A stretch of DNA of 64,000 nucleotides from Rhodobacteraceae bacterium HIMB11 (GCA_000472185.1 AVDB01000001.1:62001-126000), one strand, 5' to 3'. Shown: positions 27,851-37,945, numbered from the stretch's first letter. Numbers and translations are program-made. Notes: a model not told the origin generated them from the letters alone.

Positions 27851-27877
27851 ATGACCCGAATAATTCAAAGTCATTAG
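27851..27877 (+). CDS. Tiny ORF, 8 codons (MTRIIQSH)
   Basis: ATG at 27851 with AAGGA 7 nt upstream, then seven further sense codons and TAG. It ends 11 bp before the strong plus-strand terminator. It could be a leader peptide or a micro-peptide carried on the candidate RNA. Very short ORFs occur by chance, so the support is the ribosome-binding site, the spacing and the adjacent terminator only. Confidence 0.35.
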   Translation: MTRIIQSH

Positions 27878-27888
27878 TCCCAAAAGAT

Positions 27889-27914
27889 ACGGCCGCATGA
27901 TGCGGCCGTTTTTT
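27889..27914 (+). terminator. Strong plus-strand terminator, also usable by gltB
   Basis: A 9-bp GC-rich stem (27889-27897 with 27901-27909) with a 3-nt loop is followed by TTTTTG on the plus strand. On the minus strand, downstream of gltB, the same stem is followed by a broken T-tract (ATCTTTT), so it may also end gltB transcription less efficiently. Confidence 0.85.
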
Positions 27915-27917
27915 GTT

Positions 27918-30900
27918 TTATTCTGCGGGAACCGCACCCTGTTCTAGGGTCAATGGATGGGGGATTTTATCCAACATCTCTTTTGGACAGACCTGAACAA
28001 AATTCGCCTTTTCCAGATCCCAATTCCGCAGGATTTCCGCGCCTTTCGCTGAATTGGTTTCTTCGACATGGCGTTGGATCAGACCCAGCAATTGATCCTC
28101 CCAATGCTGCACGGCAACAGGTCCCGTGACCAGCGATTCCATGTTCAACATGTCGTCAACTTGACCTTCAGGATCATAAAGATAGGCCATACCGCCCGTC
28201 ATACCCGCGCCAAAGTTCGCGCCGATTGTGCCCAAAATGACCGCAATACCGCCTGTCATATATTCGCACCCGTTTGAACCACAGCCTTCAACGACAACTT
28301 TGGCACCAGAGTTACGAACGGCAAAACGTTCACCTGCGCGTCCTGCAGCAAACAAATACCCATCTGTCGCACCGTATAGAACCGTGTTCCCGATGATGGT
28401 GTTTTCCGCTGCAACCAATGGGCTGACCATCGGTGGACGGACCGAGATGATCCCGCCAGAGAGACCCTTACCAACATAGTCGTTTGCATCACCCGACACT
28501 TCGATCTTAAGACCAGGTGCCGCAAATGCGCCAAGCGCCTGACCAGCCGACCCTGTCAGTTTCACGGTTAGGTGATCTGGTTGCAGGCTGTTGCGCATGC
28601 CAAAGTTGCGCACAATATGGCTTGAGGTGCGTGTGCCCACCGTACGATGCGTGTTTTGCACCGCATAGGACAGCTGCATCTTTTCACCATCGTTTAGGAA
28701 ACGCGCCGCATCCCGAACGATTTCGGCGTCCAATGTGTCAGGAACCGCATTGCGTGGACGATCACGATCATAATTGATGCTGTCAGAGCCATCTACCTTG
28801 ATCAACAGCGGGTTCAGGTCCAGATCATCCAAGTGATCAGAACCACGGCTGACCTGACCCAACAGGTCCGCGCGACCGATGACGTCATCCAAGGAACGCG
28901 CCCCGATTGAGGCCAGAATTTCACGAACCTCTTGCGCATAGAAAGTGATCAAGTTGACAACTTTATCCGCATTGCCCGTGAATTTTTCACGTAGGGCTTC
29001 GTCCTGTGTACACACACCTACGGGGCATGTGTTCGACTGACACTGACGCACCATGATACAGCCCATCGCAATCAACGCGGCGGTACCGATACCATATTCC
29101 TCGGCGCCCATCATTGCGGCCATGACGATGTCACGACCCGTGCGCAGACCACCATCAGTCCGCAATGTGACGCGATCACGTAGGTTGTTCATAGCAAGCA
29201 CTTGGTGCGCTTCTGTCAAACCCATTTCCCATGGCAAACCTGCGAATTTGATCGAGGTGGCAGGCGATGCGCCTGTGCCACCGTTGTGACCAGAAATCAA
29301 AATGACGTCCGCTTCGGCCTTGGCCACACCTGCGGCGATGGTCCCAACGCCCGAGGCCGCAACCAATTTCACCGTTACCTTACAGCGCGGGTTGATCTGT
29401 TTTAGGTCATAGATCAACTGCGCCAAATCCTCGATCGAATAGATGTCGTGGTGTGGCGGTGGTGAAATCAATGTCACGCCCTTGGTCGAATGGCGCAAAC
29501 GCGCAATCAGATCTGTCACCTTCATACCAGGCAACTGGCCGCCTTCGCCGGGTTTCGCACCCTGCGCGACCTTGATCTCAAGCTCTTCACACTGATTTAG
29601 GTATTCCGCTGTCACACCAAAACGACCAGAAGCAACCTGTTTGATCTTGGCCGATGGATTGTCCCCATTTGGTTCAGGATGGAAGTGTGCGGGATCTTCT
29701 CCGCCCTCACCACTATCTGATTTTGCACCAATGCGGTTCATCGCAACGTTTAGGGTTTTATGCGCCTCGGGCGACAAGGCACCCAATGACATACCTGGTG
29801 TTACGAACCGTTTGCGAATGGAGGTGATGCTTTCCACCTCTTCCAACGGCACGGGTGCACCGATGGGTTTGATGGCCAACAGATCACGCAAATGAATGGG
29901 CGGATTGGCCTGCATACGCTGACTATACTGTTTCCACAGATCATAGCTCGCGCGGTTACACGCCGCCTGCATCATGTGCATAGTCTGCGCTTCCCACGCA
30001 TGGGTTTCGCCAGTTTTGCGTGATTTATAGAAACCACCGATTGGCAAAATCCCATTAGCCAACCAGCCCGCATTGTGGATTTCAACGGATTTCTTTTGGA
30101 TGCCTGACACACCAATTCCTGAGATACGGCTGATCAACCCTGGGAAATATTCGGCACACATCGCACGCGACAGGCCAACCGCCTCAAAGTTCAAACCACC
30201 ACGATAGGACGAAATGACAGAGATACCCATTTTCGCCATGATTTTCAGCAAACCTTGGTCAATCGCTTCGCGATAGCGGCTCATCGCTTCGGTCAGTGGG
30301 CCGTTCAACAATCCGCGGTCAATGCGATCTGCCAATGTGTCTTCAGCCAAATAGGCGTTCACAACGGTTGCACCACAGCCGATCAAAACAGCAAAGTAAT
30401 GCGGATCGATACATTCCGCGGAACGCACGTTCAATGAACAGAATGTGCGCAATCCACGACGTGTCAGATGCGAATGCACAGCAGAGGTTGCCAAAATCAT
30501 TGGCATTGCTGTTTTACCATCACCCGATGCGATATCTGTTAGGACCAAGTGGCCCGCACCTGAACGAACTGCATCCTCGGCCTCGCTGCGAATACGCTCA
30601 AGCGCGTCGCGCAATGCGTTTTCACCAACGCTTGGGTCAAAGGTACAGTCGATTGACACCATATCCGCGTTGAAATTCTCCATCAGAACGTCCCACTGGG
30701 CGTTTCCGACAAAGGGGCTGTCCAAAACCAAGATTTCGGTTTGCGCGCTGCTTTCGTCCAACACGTTTTTCAGGTTACCGAAACGTGTTTTCAACGACAT
30801 CACGCGATATTCACGCAAACTATCAATCGGTGGGTTCGTCACCTGAGAGAAGTTTTGACGGAAATAATGGCTCAGCGGGCGGTATTTTTTCGACAGAACC

Positions 30901-32453
30901 GCAGATGGCGTGTCGTCCCCCATGGATGCCAATGTTTCTTTGCCGTCCTCTGCCATTGGGGCAAGGATTTGTTCAATCTCTTCAATGCTGTAGCCAGCGG
31001 CAATCTGACGTTTGCGCAACTCTTCACCACTGAACAGTTGTTTTTCAGTGACTTGTGCCAGCGCCTCATCAAGGTCTTTGATTTTACCAACCCACTCGCC
31101 AAATGGCTGGGCCGCGGCCAATTTATCTTTGATCTCGGTGTCCTGGTATAATGTGCCTTCGGCCATATCGACCGCCAGCAACTGACCTGGGCCAAGCGCG
31201 CCTTTTTCACGCACAATCGCCTCATCCGTTGGAACCATGCCCACCTCGGACCCTGCGATTAGCAGACCGTCGCCCGTGATGACATAGCGCAGTGGGCGCA
31301 GACCATTACGATCCAGACCCGCACAAACCCAGCGACCATCTGTCATAGCAAGTGCCGCAGGGCCATCCCATGGTTCCATCACAGAGTTGCAATAGGAATA
31401 CATGTCACGCCATGCTTGTGGCAGGTCCTTGGCCTGTTTTGACCAGCTTTCTGGAACCAACATGGTTTTCGCCATTGGCGCATTCCGACCTGCTCGCACC
31501 AAAACCTCAAACACCGCATCCAATGCAGCCGAGTCAGATGACCCTCCTGGAATGATTGGTTTGATATCTTCAGCCATATCGCCAAACGCAGAGGAGGCCA
31601 TGCGGATTTCATGGCTTTTCATCCAGTTTACATTGCCTTTTAGCGTGTTAATTTCACCGTTGTGCGCCAACATGCGGAACGGCTGAGCCAACCACCACTG
31701 TGGGAATGTGTTTGTTGAATAACGCTGGTGATACAATGCAAACGCGGATTCAAAGCGTTCGTCCATCAGATCGGGATAGAACACAGCAACCTGTTCCGCT
31801 AACATCATGCCCTTATAAATAATGGAACGACATGACAGCGACGCAAGGTACAGGCCATTGATGCCTGCAGCAGCGGCAGCCTTTTCAATGCGGCGGCGGA
31901 TTACATACAATTCGCGCTCGAATGTCTCCTCATCCACACCCTTGCTGTTTGAGATTAGAATTTGCTCAATCTCTGGACGTGTGGCGTTCGCCTTGTCGCC
32001 AAGGCAATCAACCTCAACAGGAACATGGCGCCAACCATAGATGAAATAGCCCATGCGTAGAATTTCGCTTTCTACGATTGTGCGGCATGTCTCTTGGGCG
32101 CCGAAATCTGTACGAGGCAAAAATACCTGACCAACCGCAATCAATTCACCCTTGCGTGGTTCGTGGCCTGTGCGGCGCACTTGATCATAGAAAAACGGAA
32201 CAGGGATCTGAACGTGGATACCCGCGCCATCACCCGTTTTGCCGTCCGCATCCACAGCACCACGGTGCCAAACAGCCTTCAGCGCCGCAATCCCGTTTTC
32301 AACAACCTTACGGCTTGGCTTTCCATCGATTGAGACAACCAAACCCACCCCACAAGAGGCGTGTTCATACTCTTCGCGATACAGACCGTTTTCTGCCATC
32401 CATTGGCGCTTGGCTTCTTCTGCAGCGACCCAGTTTTCATCAAATTTTGTCAT
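27918..32453 (-). CDS. gltB: Glutamate synthase (NADPH), large subunit
   Basis: A 1511-residue enzyme forming glutamate from glutamine and 2-oxoglutarate. A short propeptide precedes Cys34 (HASCGVGLVV), the nucleophile of the class II glutaminase domain. The FMN-binding synthase domain includes SGEGGEDPAHF, GAKPGEGGQLPG and SGHNGGTGASP. The 3Fe-4S cysteines lie in CIMVRQCQSNTCPVGVC. A C-terminal GXGXG beta-helix domain (LSGGIISVRPP, GGIAVILG) completes it. GGGAGA lies 7 nt before the ATG. Transcribed after gltD with a 92-bp spacer containing an 11-bp repeat element. Confidence 0.97.
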   Translation of the reverse strand: MTKFDENWVAAEEAKRQWMAENGLYREEYEHASCGVGLVVSIDGKPSRKVVENGIAALKAVWHRGAVDADGKTGDGAGIHVQIPVPFFYDQVRRTGHEPRKGELIAVGQVFLPRTDFGAQETCRTIVESEILRMGYFIYGWRHVPVEVDCLGDKANATRPEIEQILISNSKGVDEETFERELYVIRRRIEKAAAAAGINGLYLASLSCRSIIYKGMMLAEQVAVFYPDLMDERFESAFALYHQRYSTNTFPQWWLAQPFRMLAHNGEINTLKGNVNWMKSHEIRMASSAFGDMAEDIKPIIPGGSSDSAALDAVFEVLVRAGRNAPMAKTMLVPESWSKQAKDLPQAWRDMYSYCNSVMEPWDGPAALAMTDGRWVCAGLDRNGLRPLRYVITGDGLLIAGSEVGMVPTDEAIVREKGALGPGQLLAVDMAEGTLYQDTEIKDKLAAAQPFGEWVGKIKDLDEALAQVTEKQLFSGEELRKRQIAAGYSIEEIEQILAPMAEDGKETLASMGDDTPSAVLSKKYRPLSHYFRQNFSQVTNPPIDSLREYRVMSLKTRFGNLKNVLDESSAQTEILVLDSPFVGNAQWDVLMENFNADMVSIDCTFDPSVGENALRDALERIRSEAEDAVRSGAGHLVLTDIASGDGKTAMPMILATSAVHSHLTRRGLRTFCSLNVRSAECIDPHYFAVLIGCGATVVNAYLAEDTLADRIDRGLLNGPLTEAMSRYREAIDQGLLKIMAKMGISVISSYRGGLNFEAVGLSRAMCAEYFPGLISRISGIGVSGIQKKSVEIHNAGWLANGILPIGGFYKSRKTGETHAWEAQTMHMMQAACNRASYDLWKQYSQRMQANPPIHLRDLLAIKPIGAPVPLEEVESITSIRKRFVTPGMSLGALSPEAHKTLNVAMNRIGAKSDSGEGGEDPAHFHPEPNGDNPSAKIKQVASGRFGVTAEYLNQCEELEIKVAQGAKPGEGGQLPGMKVTDLIARLRHSTKGVTLISPPPHHDIYSIEDLAQLIYDLKQINPRCKVTVKLVAASGVGTIAAGVAKAEADVILISGHNGGTGASPATSIKFAGLPWEMGLTEAHQVLAMNNLRDRVTLRTDGGLRTGRDIVMAAMMGAEEYGIGTAALIAMGCIMVRQCQSNTCPVGVCTQDEALREKFTGNADKVVNLITFYAQEVREILASIGARSLDDVIGRADLLGQVSRGSDHLDDLDLNPLLIKVDGSDSINYDRDRPRNAVPDTLDAEIVRDAARFLNDGEKMQLSYAVQNTHRTVGTRTSSHIVRNFGMRNSLQPDHLTVKLTGSAGQALGAFAAPGLKIEVSGDANDYVGKGLSGGIISVRPPMVSPLVAAENTIIGNTVLYGATDGYLFAAGRAGERFAVRNSGAKVVVEGCGSNGCEYMTGGIAVILGTIGANFGAGMTGGMAYLYDPEGQVDDMLNMESLVTGPVAVQHWEDQLLGLIQRHVEETNSAKGAEILRNWDLEKANFVQVCPKEMLDKIPHPLTLEQGAVPAE

Positions 32454-32504
32454 TTCAGTCTCCCAAGGTGCAAGACACCCTATTAGGTAATTTTTAACGT
32501 TTGC

Positions 32505-32537
32505 ACCGACGTCATACCGACGCGATACCGACGTGAA
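32505..32537. repeat. Three-unit 11-bp direct repeat after gltD (ACCGAC element)
   Basis: Units ACCGACGTCAT (32505-32515), ACCGACGCGAT (32516-32526) and ACCGACGTGAA (32527-32537) run head to tail, starting 8 bp after the gltD stop in the gltD-gltB spacer. It matches the element beside serB in unit length, copy number and orientation relative to the preceding gene. Confidence 0.8.
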
Positions 32538-32545
32538 ACATGTGG

Positions 32546-34027
32546 TTATTCAGCGGCGATTGTTTGTTTGGAATCTAGGTCCGCGATAATGGCATCTGCG
32601 GCCTCGCGTCCATCGCGAATTGCCCACACAACAAGTGAGGCACCGCGCACAATATCACCAACGGCATAAACACCCTCAAGGTCCGTGCGACCCGTGCCAT
32701 ACTCCGCCTTAATCGTTCCCCAGCGGCTTACGGGTAGTTCAGGTTGACCCCAAAGTGTTGGCAAATCTTCTGGCGTGAAACCCAATGCTTTCACGACAAT
32801 ATCCGCCTCGATCAAAAATTCGCTGCCCTGCATCACTTCGGGTGTGCGACGACCTGAGGCATCAGGCGCCCCAAGGCGCATACGCTGCGCGACAACGCCA
32901 GTGACCTTGCCAGATTGCTGGCCAGGGTTTGCAAAATCAGTGACGTTGTTGTCCGATACAAACCCCAATGGGGCAGATAGCCATTCAAACACTGCGCCTT
33001 CTTCTTCGGCGTTTTGTACTTCGCGTTGTGATCCCGGCATGTTTTCACGGTCACGGCGATACATCACAGTTACCTTTTCGGCCCCTTGACGCAGTGCTGT
33101 TCGCGCGCAGTCCATTGCCGTATCACCACCGCCGATGACAACCACGCGTTTGCCCGCAGCATTCAGGGTGCCATCATTGTGTTCGGGCACATCATCCCCA
33201 AAATTCGCCTTATTCGACGCAGTTAGATAGCCCAACGCCTGAACATTCCCTGTCAGGTCATTGCCATAGGTGCTGTCGTCCAATTCGCGCAGTTTATAAA
33301 CGCCTGTCGCAATCAGGATGGCGTCATGCTTTTCACGCAATTCTTCAAATGTGATATCCACACCAACATTTGTGTTCAGCTGCATATCAATGCCGCCTTC
33401 TGCAAACTGATTTGTGCGGCGTTCAATGACGTATTTCTCCAACTTAAAGGAGGGAATACCGTAGGTGAGCAAACCGCCCATACGATCATACCGGTCATAA
33501 ACCGTTACTTGGTATCCTGCGCGGCGCAAACGATCCGCAGCGGCCATACCGCCTGGGCCTGCGCCGATGATACCGATGCTTTGCGTCAATTCAGCAGCGG
33601 GTGAGATTGGTTTGACCCAGCCATTTTCCCAAGCCGCCTCTGTGATGTATTTTTCAACGGCCCCAATCGTTACGGTCTCGTGGCCCGATTGTTCGATTAC
33701 ACAGTTGCCTTCACACAGACGGTCCTGTGGGCAGATGCGTCCACATACCTCTGGAAAGGTATTCGTCATTTGTGAGGTTTCGTAAGCCTCTTGCAACCGA
33801 CCCTCGGCCGTCATGCGCAACCAGTCTGGAATGTTGTTGTGCAACGGGCAATGCGATTGGCAATACGGTACGCCGCATTGGCTACAACGACTCGCTTGTT
33901 CTTTTGCCTTTTCGGCTGCGAACTCAGCATAAATTTCGTTGAAATCTTTGTTCCGCGTGTCTGCGGCACGTTTTTGCGGCATCTCGCGATCGATTTTCAC
34001 AAATTTCAACATTGGTTGTTTTGCCAT
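32546..34027 (-). CDS. gltD: Glutamate synthase (NADPH), small subunit
   Basis: A 493-residue flavoprotein passing electrons from NADPH to GltB. N-terminal cysteine motifs for two 4Fe-4S clusters are CSQCGVPYCQSHCPLHNN and CGRICPQDRLCEGNC. The FAD-binding segment is IGIIGAGPGGMAAADRLRRA, the NADPH-binding segment is RVVVIGGGDTAMDCARTA, and a C-terminal GVYAVGDIVRGASLVVWAI closes the FAD site. A GGAGG ribosome-binding site precedes the ATG. It is the promoter-proximal gene of gltD-gltB; its control region is shared with the divergent uppP gene. Confidence 0.97.
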   Translation of the reverse strand: MAKQPMLKFVKIDREMPQKRAADTRNKDFNEIYAEFAAEKAKEQASRCSQCGVPYCQSHCPLHNNIPDWLRMTAEGRLQEAYETSQMTNTFPEVCGRICPQDRLCEGNCVIEQSGHETVTIGAVEKYITEAAWENGWVKPISPAAELTQSIGIIGAGPGGMAAADRLRRAGYQVTVYDRYDRMGGLLTYGIPSFKLEKYVIERRTNQFAEGGIDMQLNTNVGVDITFEELREKHDAILIATGVYKLRELDDSTYGNDLTGNVQALGYLTASNKANFGDDVPEHNDGTLNAAGKRVVVIGGGDTAMDCARTALRQGAEKVTVMYRRDRENMPGSQREVQNAEEEGAVFEWLSAPLGFVSDNNVTDFANPGQQSGKVTGVVAQRMRLGAPDASGRRTPEVMQGSEFLIEADIVVKALGFTPEDLPTLWGQPELPVSRWGTIKAEYGTGRTDLEGVYAVGDIVRGASLVVWAIRDGREAADAIIADLDSKQTIAAE

Positions 34028-34241
34028 GATTGCCTCCTAACTGAGTGTCATGCGTCGTCTACACCATCAATAAACACAATAAAAGTCATTAATACTGACC
34101 TTTTATTGAAAACTGCGCCATGCGTAAATCCATTTGGGCATAAAATTCGTATTTTTTAGGTCCGATTCGGGCATAATATAGGAAATGCAAAGTTTGGTTT
34201 TCTAGCGTATATCGAATACCAAAGACAGCGTTGGACAGGTT

Positions 34242-35048
34242 ATGACCCTATTTAATCTTATAATTATCTCAATAATTCAGGGTATTACAGAATTTTTACC
34301 GATTTCATCAAGTGCACATTTAATTTTGCTTCCACAGGCGGTTGGCTTTGATGATCAGGGGCAAATTATTGATGTCGCGGTGCACCTAGGAACGCTTATC
34401 GCTGTGGTTCTGTATTTTTGGGGCGATGTAAAAAATGCACTTTTTGGGTTCTTAGGGCTGTTCAGGGGGCAATTACACACCCGAAACGCCCATTTGGCAG
34501 TGGCATTAATCATCGCAACGATTCCCGCAATCATCTTTGGCGCGATCCTAAAACTTAGCGGAGCATCAGATGCCATGCGCGATAGCATCACAATCATCGG
34601 ATGGACCATGCTTTTGTTTGGTCTGCTTTTGTGGTGGGCAGATAGCAAGATGGCGATGGCGCGACAGGCCGAAACATGGACATTTAAACATGCGCTTGTC
34701 CTTGGGATGTGGCAGGCGCTTGCGCTTATTCCTGGCACATCGCGCTCTGGCATCACCATTACAGGTGCGCGTCTGCTTGGCTACAAACGCATCGACGCCG
34801 CGCGTCTGTCGATGTTGATGTCCATTCCCACAATCCTTGCCGCGGGTGGAATGGAAACACTGGATGTCATTGGCCAAAAATCTTCTGTGCCGCTGGGCGA
34901 CATATTACTGGCCATCTTATTTTCCGCCGTCGCTGCGTTTTTGGCACTATCGCTGATGATGCGCTGGCTAAGACGTGTTAGCTTTACGCCATATGTCATT
35001 TATCGCGTGATACTGGGCCTTGGATTACTAGGGTTGGCCTATTTTTAG
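34242..35048 (+). CDS. uppP: Undecaprenyl-diphosphatase
   Basis: A 268-residue polytopic membrane phosphatase (BacA/UppP family) recycling the undecaprenyl carrier for peptidoglycan and other envelope polymers. The two signature motifs are present: QGITEFLPISSSAHLIL near the N-terminus, and LIPGTSRSGITITGARLLG (about 165-183). About seven or eight hydrophobic segments are visible. Start at 34242 with a GGACAGGTT upstream region. The 214-bp gap to gltD holds the divergent promoters; I found no clear consensus pair. Confidence 0.95.
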   Translation: MTLFNLIIISIIQGITEFLPISSSAHLILLPQAVGFDDQGQIIDVAVHLGTLIAVVLYFWGDVKNALFGFLGLFRGQLHTRNAHLAVALIIATIPAIIFGAILKLSGASDAMRDSITIIGWTMLLFGLLLWWADSKMAMARQAETWTFKHALVLGMWQALALIPGTSRSGITITGARLLGYKRIDAARLSMLMSIPTILAAGGMETLDVIGQKSSVPLGDILLAILFSAVAAFLALSLMMRWLRRVSFTPYVIYRVILGLGLLGLAYF

Positions 35049-35105
35049 CGATTGTGTTATTGCGGTTCCCACGCCGAATTGTATTTGTGGCAAAGGAAAG
35101 AGCAG

Positions 35106-35543
35106 ATGAAAAAAGTTTTGGTTCTAAACGGTCCCAACATCAACATGCTGGGCAAACGTCAACCCGAAGTTTATGGGTACGAAACACTTGCCGATATTGA
35201 ACAAAACTGCGTGAATGTCGGTACCGATTTGGGTTTAACCGTAACCTGCAAGCAGTCCAATTATGAAGGTGAATTGATCACATGGATCCAAGAGGCCCGT
35301 GAAGAGTTTGACGCCATCGTGATGAACCCAGCCGCCTATAGCCACACTTCAATCGGTATCATGGACGCGCTTCATGCATTCGAAGGTGCAGTGATCGAGG
35401 TGCATATTTCGAACATCCACAAGCGCGAAGAGTTCCGTCATCATTCCTATGTTTCATTGCGCGCCGATGGCATTGTGGTTGGCTGTGGTACACATGGTTA
35501 CGAATTGGGACTTCGGCAGGCCGCGCATCTGCTATCCAAATAA
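35106..35543 (+). CDS. aroQ: 3-dehydroquinate dehydratase, type II
   Basis: A 145-residue flavodoxin-like enzyme of the shikimate pathway. The sequence [20 protein letters not shown] and VYG contains the flexible-loop Arg and Tyr. [29 protein letters not shown] and the catalytic His region [17 protein letters not shown] are diagnostic. The ATG at 35106 has GGAAAGAG upstream; the frame from 35052 adds a non-homologous leader. It ends 1 bp from the convergent copper ATPase gene. Confidence 0.96.
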   Translation: MKKVLVLNGPNINMLGKRQPEVYGYETLADIEQNCVNVGTDLGLTVTCKQSNYEGELITWIQEAREEFDAIVMNPAAYSHTSIGIMDALHAFEGAVIEVHISNIHKREEFRHHSYVSLRADGIVVGCGTHGYELGLRQAAHLLSK

Positions 35544-35544
35544 A

Positions 35545-37914
35545 CTACGCACGGCGCAACCGCAGGGCGTTCGTTACCACGCAGATTGACGAAATCGCCA
35601 TGGCAGCACCTGCCAACATCGGATTTAGCATTCCAAATCCAAACGGTACCATGACCCCTGCTGCAACTGGGATCAAAACAACGTTATAACCAAAGGCCCA
35701 AATCAGGTTCTGCTTGATGTTTACCATTGTGGCCTTTGCCAATTTTTGTGCCACCAAAACACCTGCTGGATCACCGCCCACCAAAACCACATCACTGCTT
35801 TCAATGGCGATGTCGCTGCCTGTTCCAATTGCGATTCCAACATCGACCTGCGCCATTGCGGGGGCGTCATTTACGCCATCACCCAGAAATGCGGTGATCC
35901 CATTTGATTGCTGCAATGCTTTGACCAGATTGGCTTTGTCCGCGGGCAATGTTTGGGCGTGAAATATGGATATCCCCAACTGATCCGCAACCGCCTGCGC
36001 CGCTGCATTCTGATCCCCCGTGATCATTACGGGTTCTATCCCGCGCTGTTTCAATGACGCTATTAACGCGGGCGCTTTGGGGTGGATTTCATCATGAACG
36101 GCATAAACACCCACTACATCGCGCCCTTTTGCCACGTAGATCAATGAGGCAGCTTTGGGGCCAGTTACATCAGGTACTGAAATTCCTGCCTCGCTCATCA
36201 TAGCGGCTGATCCAATGCGCCAGATAACGCCATCGATCGCACCCATCACCCCGCGTCCACGTTCTGCGCGGAAATCTTGTACCTCCATCAGCGTAGCACC
36301 GATGTCCCGCGCCATTGCCTCCATCGCCTTGGCAATCGGATGGGTGCTTCGGGACTGCAGCGAGGCAAGCTCTGATGCATGTTCGTGGGTTTGGTATAAG
36401 GATGTGACACTTGGGCGACCAACCGTAAGCGTGCCGGTTTTATCCAGCGCAATCGCCTTCACATCGGCCAGCAGTTGCAAACCATCGCCACGCCGAAACA
36501 AGACCCCCAAATCTGCGGCACGGCCCGTACCAACCAAAATTGAGGTCGGCGTCGCAAGGCCAAGCGCACATGGGCAGGCAATGATCAGAACGCTAACCGC
36601 CGCGATAATGGCCGAATTAACGCCTGCATCTGGCGCAAGAAAACGCCAGCCTAGAAACGTTCCCGATGCGATAAATAGAATCGCAGGCACAAAGATGCGG
36701 ATCACCACATCCAAGTGTTTTTGGACGGGGAGTTTGGTGGCCTGCGCATCCTGCACCAAACGGACAATGCCCGCCAACATCGCGGTGGCACCGACACCCT
36801 TTGTTTTGATGTCCAATGTCCCATCTTGATTGACGGTGCCCGCAATCACATGATCCCCAATGGATCGAACAACGGGCATCGGTTCACCCGTTATCATGGC
36901 CTGATCAACATAGCTTTCGCCCGCGATCACCGCACCATCAACTGGGATTTTTTCACCCGCCTTAACGCGCACAATGGCGCCTTTTTGGACCTGATCAATC
37001 GGGGTTTCGGAAAACCCATCCTCGATTTTGATCCACGCCGTTTGGGGTTGAAGCCCGATCAAGCGTTCAATCGCGGCACCTGCCTGTCCCTTGGCCCGGC
37101 TTTCCATAAACCGCCCAAATAAGATCAAGGTGATGATGACACCAGCCGCCTCGAAATACAAAAAATGTTGATCACTGGGCAAAAGGTCGGGCGCAAACAC
37201 AACACAGGTTGAATACCCCCATGCGGCCAATGTCCCAGTCGCCACCAATGAATTCATTTCGGGCGCACCTTTTAGCAATGCCCGCAGCCCAATCGTATAA
37301 AACGCGCGCCCCGGCCAAATCATAACAGCCGAAATCAATAAAAATGATATTATTGCCCATCGGTCCATCCCGATAAGGCTACGAACGAAGGCATGGATTG
37401 GTGGATAAATGTGCCCACCCATTTCAACGACAAAAACAGGAAGCGTAAGCAGCGCCGCCAAAATGGCACGCCGAAAGTCCATGTTTCGGATAGGCTGAAT
37501 ATCACCTTGCTGCTCAACCTGTCCAACGAATCCCGCGCGTTCAATAATTTCCAAAAATTCATCTGTGCTGGCCGTTCCAGCGATAAATTCGATCCAAATG
37601 CTTTGCGCCACACGGTTCAAACTGGCGGCGGTGACGGATGGATGGTCAATGATTTCACGCTCTAACGCATCGGCCTGTGCGCCCGCTTGGATGTCCGCAA
37701 TCTGAATTATAACTTTATCAATTTTTGCTGGATACCCGGCGGCCTGCAAAGCCTGCTGAAACTCTTTAGGCGCAATTGATGTGTCCACACGCGCGGAATG
37801 CGTGGCAAGATTCACAACGGCCTGCGTATCGACCAATGCATTCAACGCACGTTCCGCGCGTCCAGCACAGCCTGCACAGGTCATATTTTGTATCGATATG
37901 TTGAACGAAGTCAT
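35545..37914 (-). CDS. copA: Copper-translocating P-type ATPase
   Basis: A 789-residue P1B ATPase exporting Cu(I). The first heavy-metal-associated domain has MTCAGCAGRAE (Cys13, Cys16). A second such domain (about 68-133) is recognisable but lacks its CxxC. Membrane helices carry the CPCALGLATPTSI transport motif. The actuator has ITGEPMPV, the phosphorylation site is LDKTGTLTVG, and the hinge is FLGDGVNDAPAM. Divergent from pgsA with a 106-bp gap containing a perfect 7-4-7 inverted repeat. No classical CueR dyad was seen there. Confidence 0.93.
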   Translation of the reverse strand: MTSFNISIQNMTCAGCAGRAERALNALVDTQAVVNLATHSARVDTSIAPKEFQQALQAAGYPAKIDKVIIQIADIQAGAQADALEREIIDHPSVTAASLNRVAQSIWIEFIAGTASTDEFLEIIERAGFVGQVEQQGDIQPIRNMDFRRAILAALLTLPVFVVEMGGHIYPPIHAFVRSLIGMDRWAIISFLLISAVMIWPGRAFYTIGLRALLKGAPEMNSLVATGTLAAWGYSTCVVFAPDLLPSDQHFLYFEAAGVIITLILFGRFMESRAKGQAGAAIERLIGLQPQTAWIKIEDGFSETPIDQVQKGAIVRVKAGEKIPVDGAVIAGESYVDQAMITGEPMPVVRSIGDHVIAGTVNQDGTLDIKTKGVGATAMLAGIVRLVQDAQATKLPVQKHLDVVIRIFVPAILFIASGTFLGWRFLAPDAGVNSAIIAAVSVLIIACPCALGLATPTSILVGTGRAADLGVLFRRGDGLQLLADVKAIALDKTGTLTVGRPSVTSLYQTHEHASELASLQSRSTHPIAKAMEAMARDIGATLMEVQDFRAERGRGVMGAIDGVIWRIGSAAMMSEAGISVPDVTGPKAASLIYVAKGRDVVGVYAVHDEIHPKAPALIASLKQRGIEPVMITGDQNAAAQAVADQLGISIFHAQTLPADKANLVKALQQSNGITAFLGDGVNDAPAMAQVDVGIAIGTGSDIAIESSDVVLVGGDPAGVLVAQKLAKATMVNIKQNLIWAFGYNVVLIPVAAGVMVPFGFGMLNPMLAGAAMAISSICVVTNALRLRRA

Positions 37915-37945
37915 GAAATATCCTTGGATACCACTTACTTAGCGA

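Larger units (their letters stand above)
27745..27914 (+). ncRNA. Candidate structured RNA with three perfect hairpins
   Basis: In the 316-bp gap between mtgA and gltB the plus strand carries three perfect stems, each with a 3-nt loop. They are AACCAA-GCG-TTGGTT (27745-27759), CCACCCT-GAT-AGGGTGG (27780-27796) and ACGGCCGCA-TGA-TGCGGCCGT (27889-27909), the last followed by TTTTTG. A tiny ORF with a good ribosome-binding site lies between hairpins 2 and 3. No plus-strand gene needs this terminator, so an independent small transcript is likely. I see no clear promoter and do not recognise the family. Confidence 0.5.
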
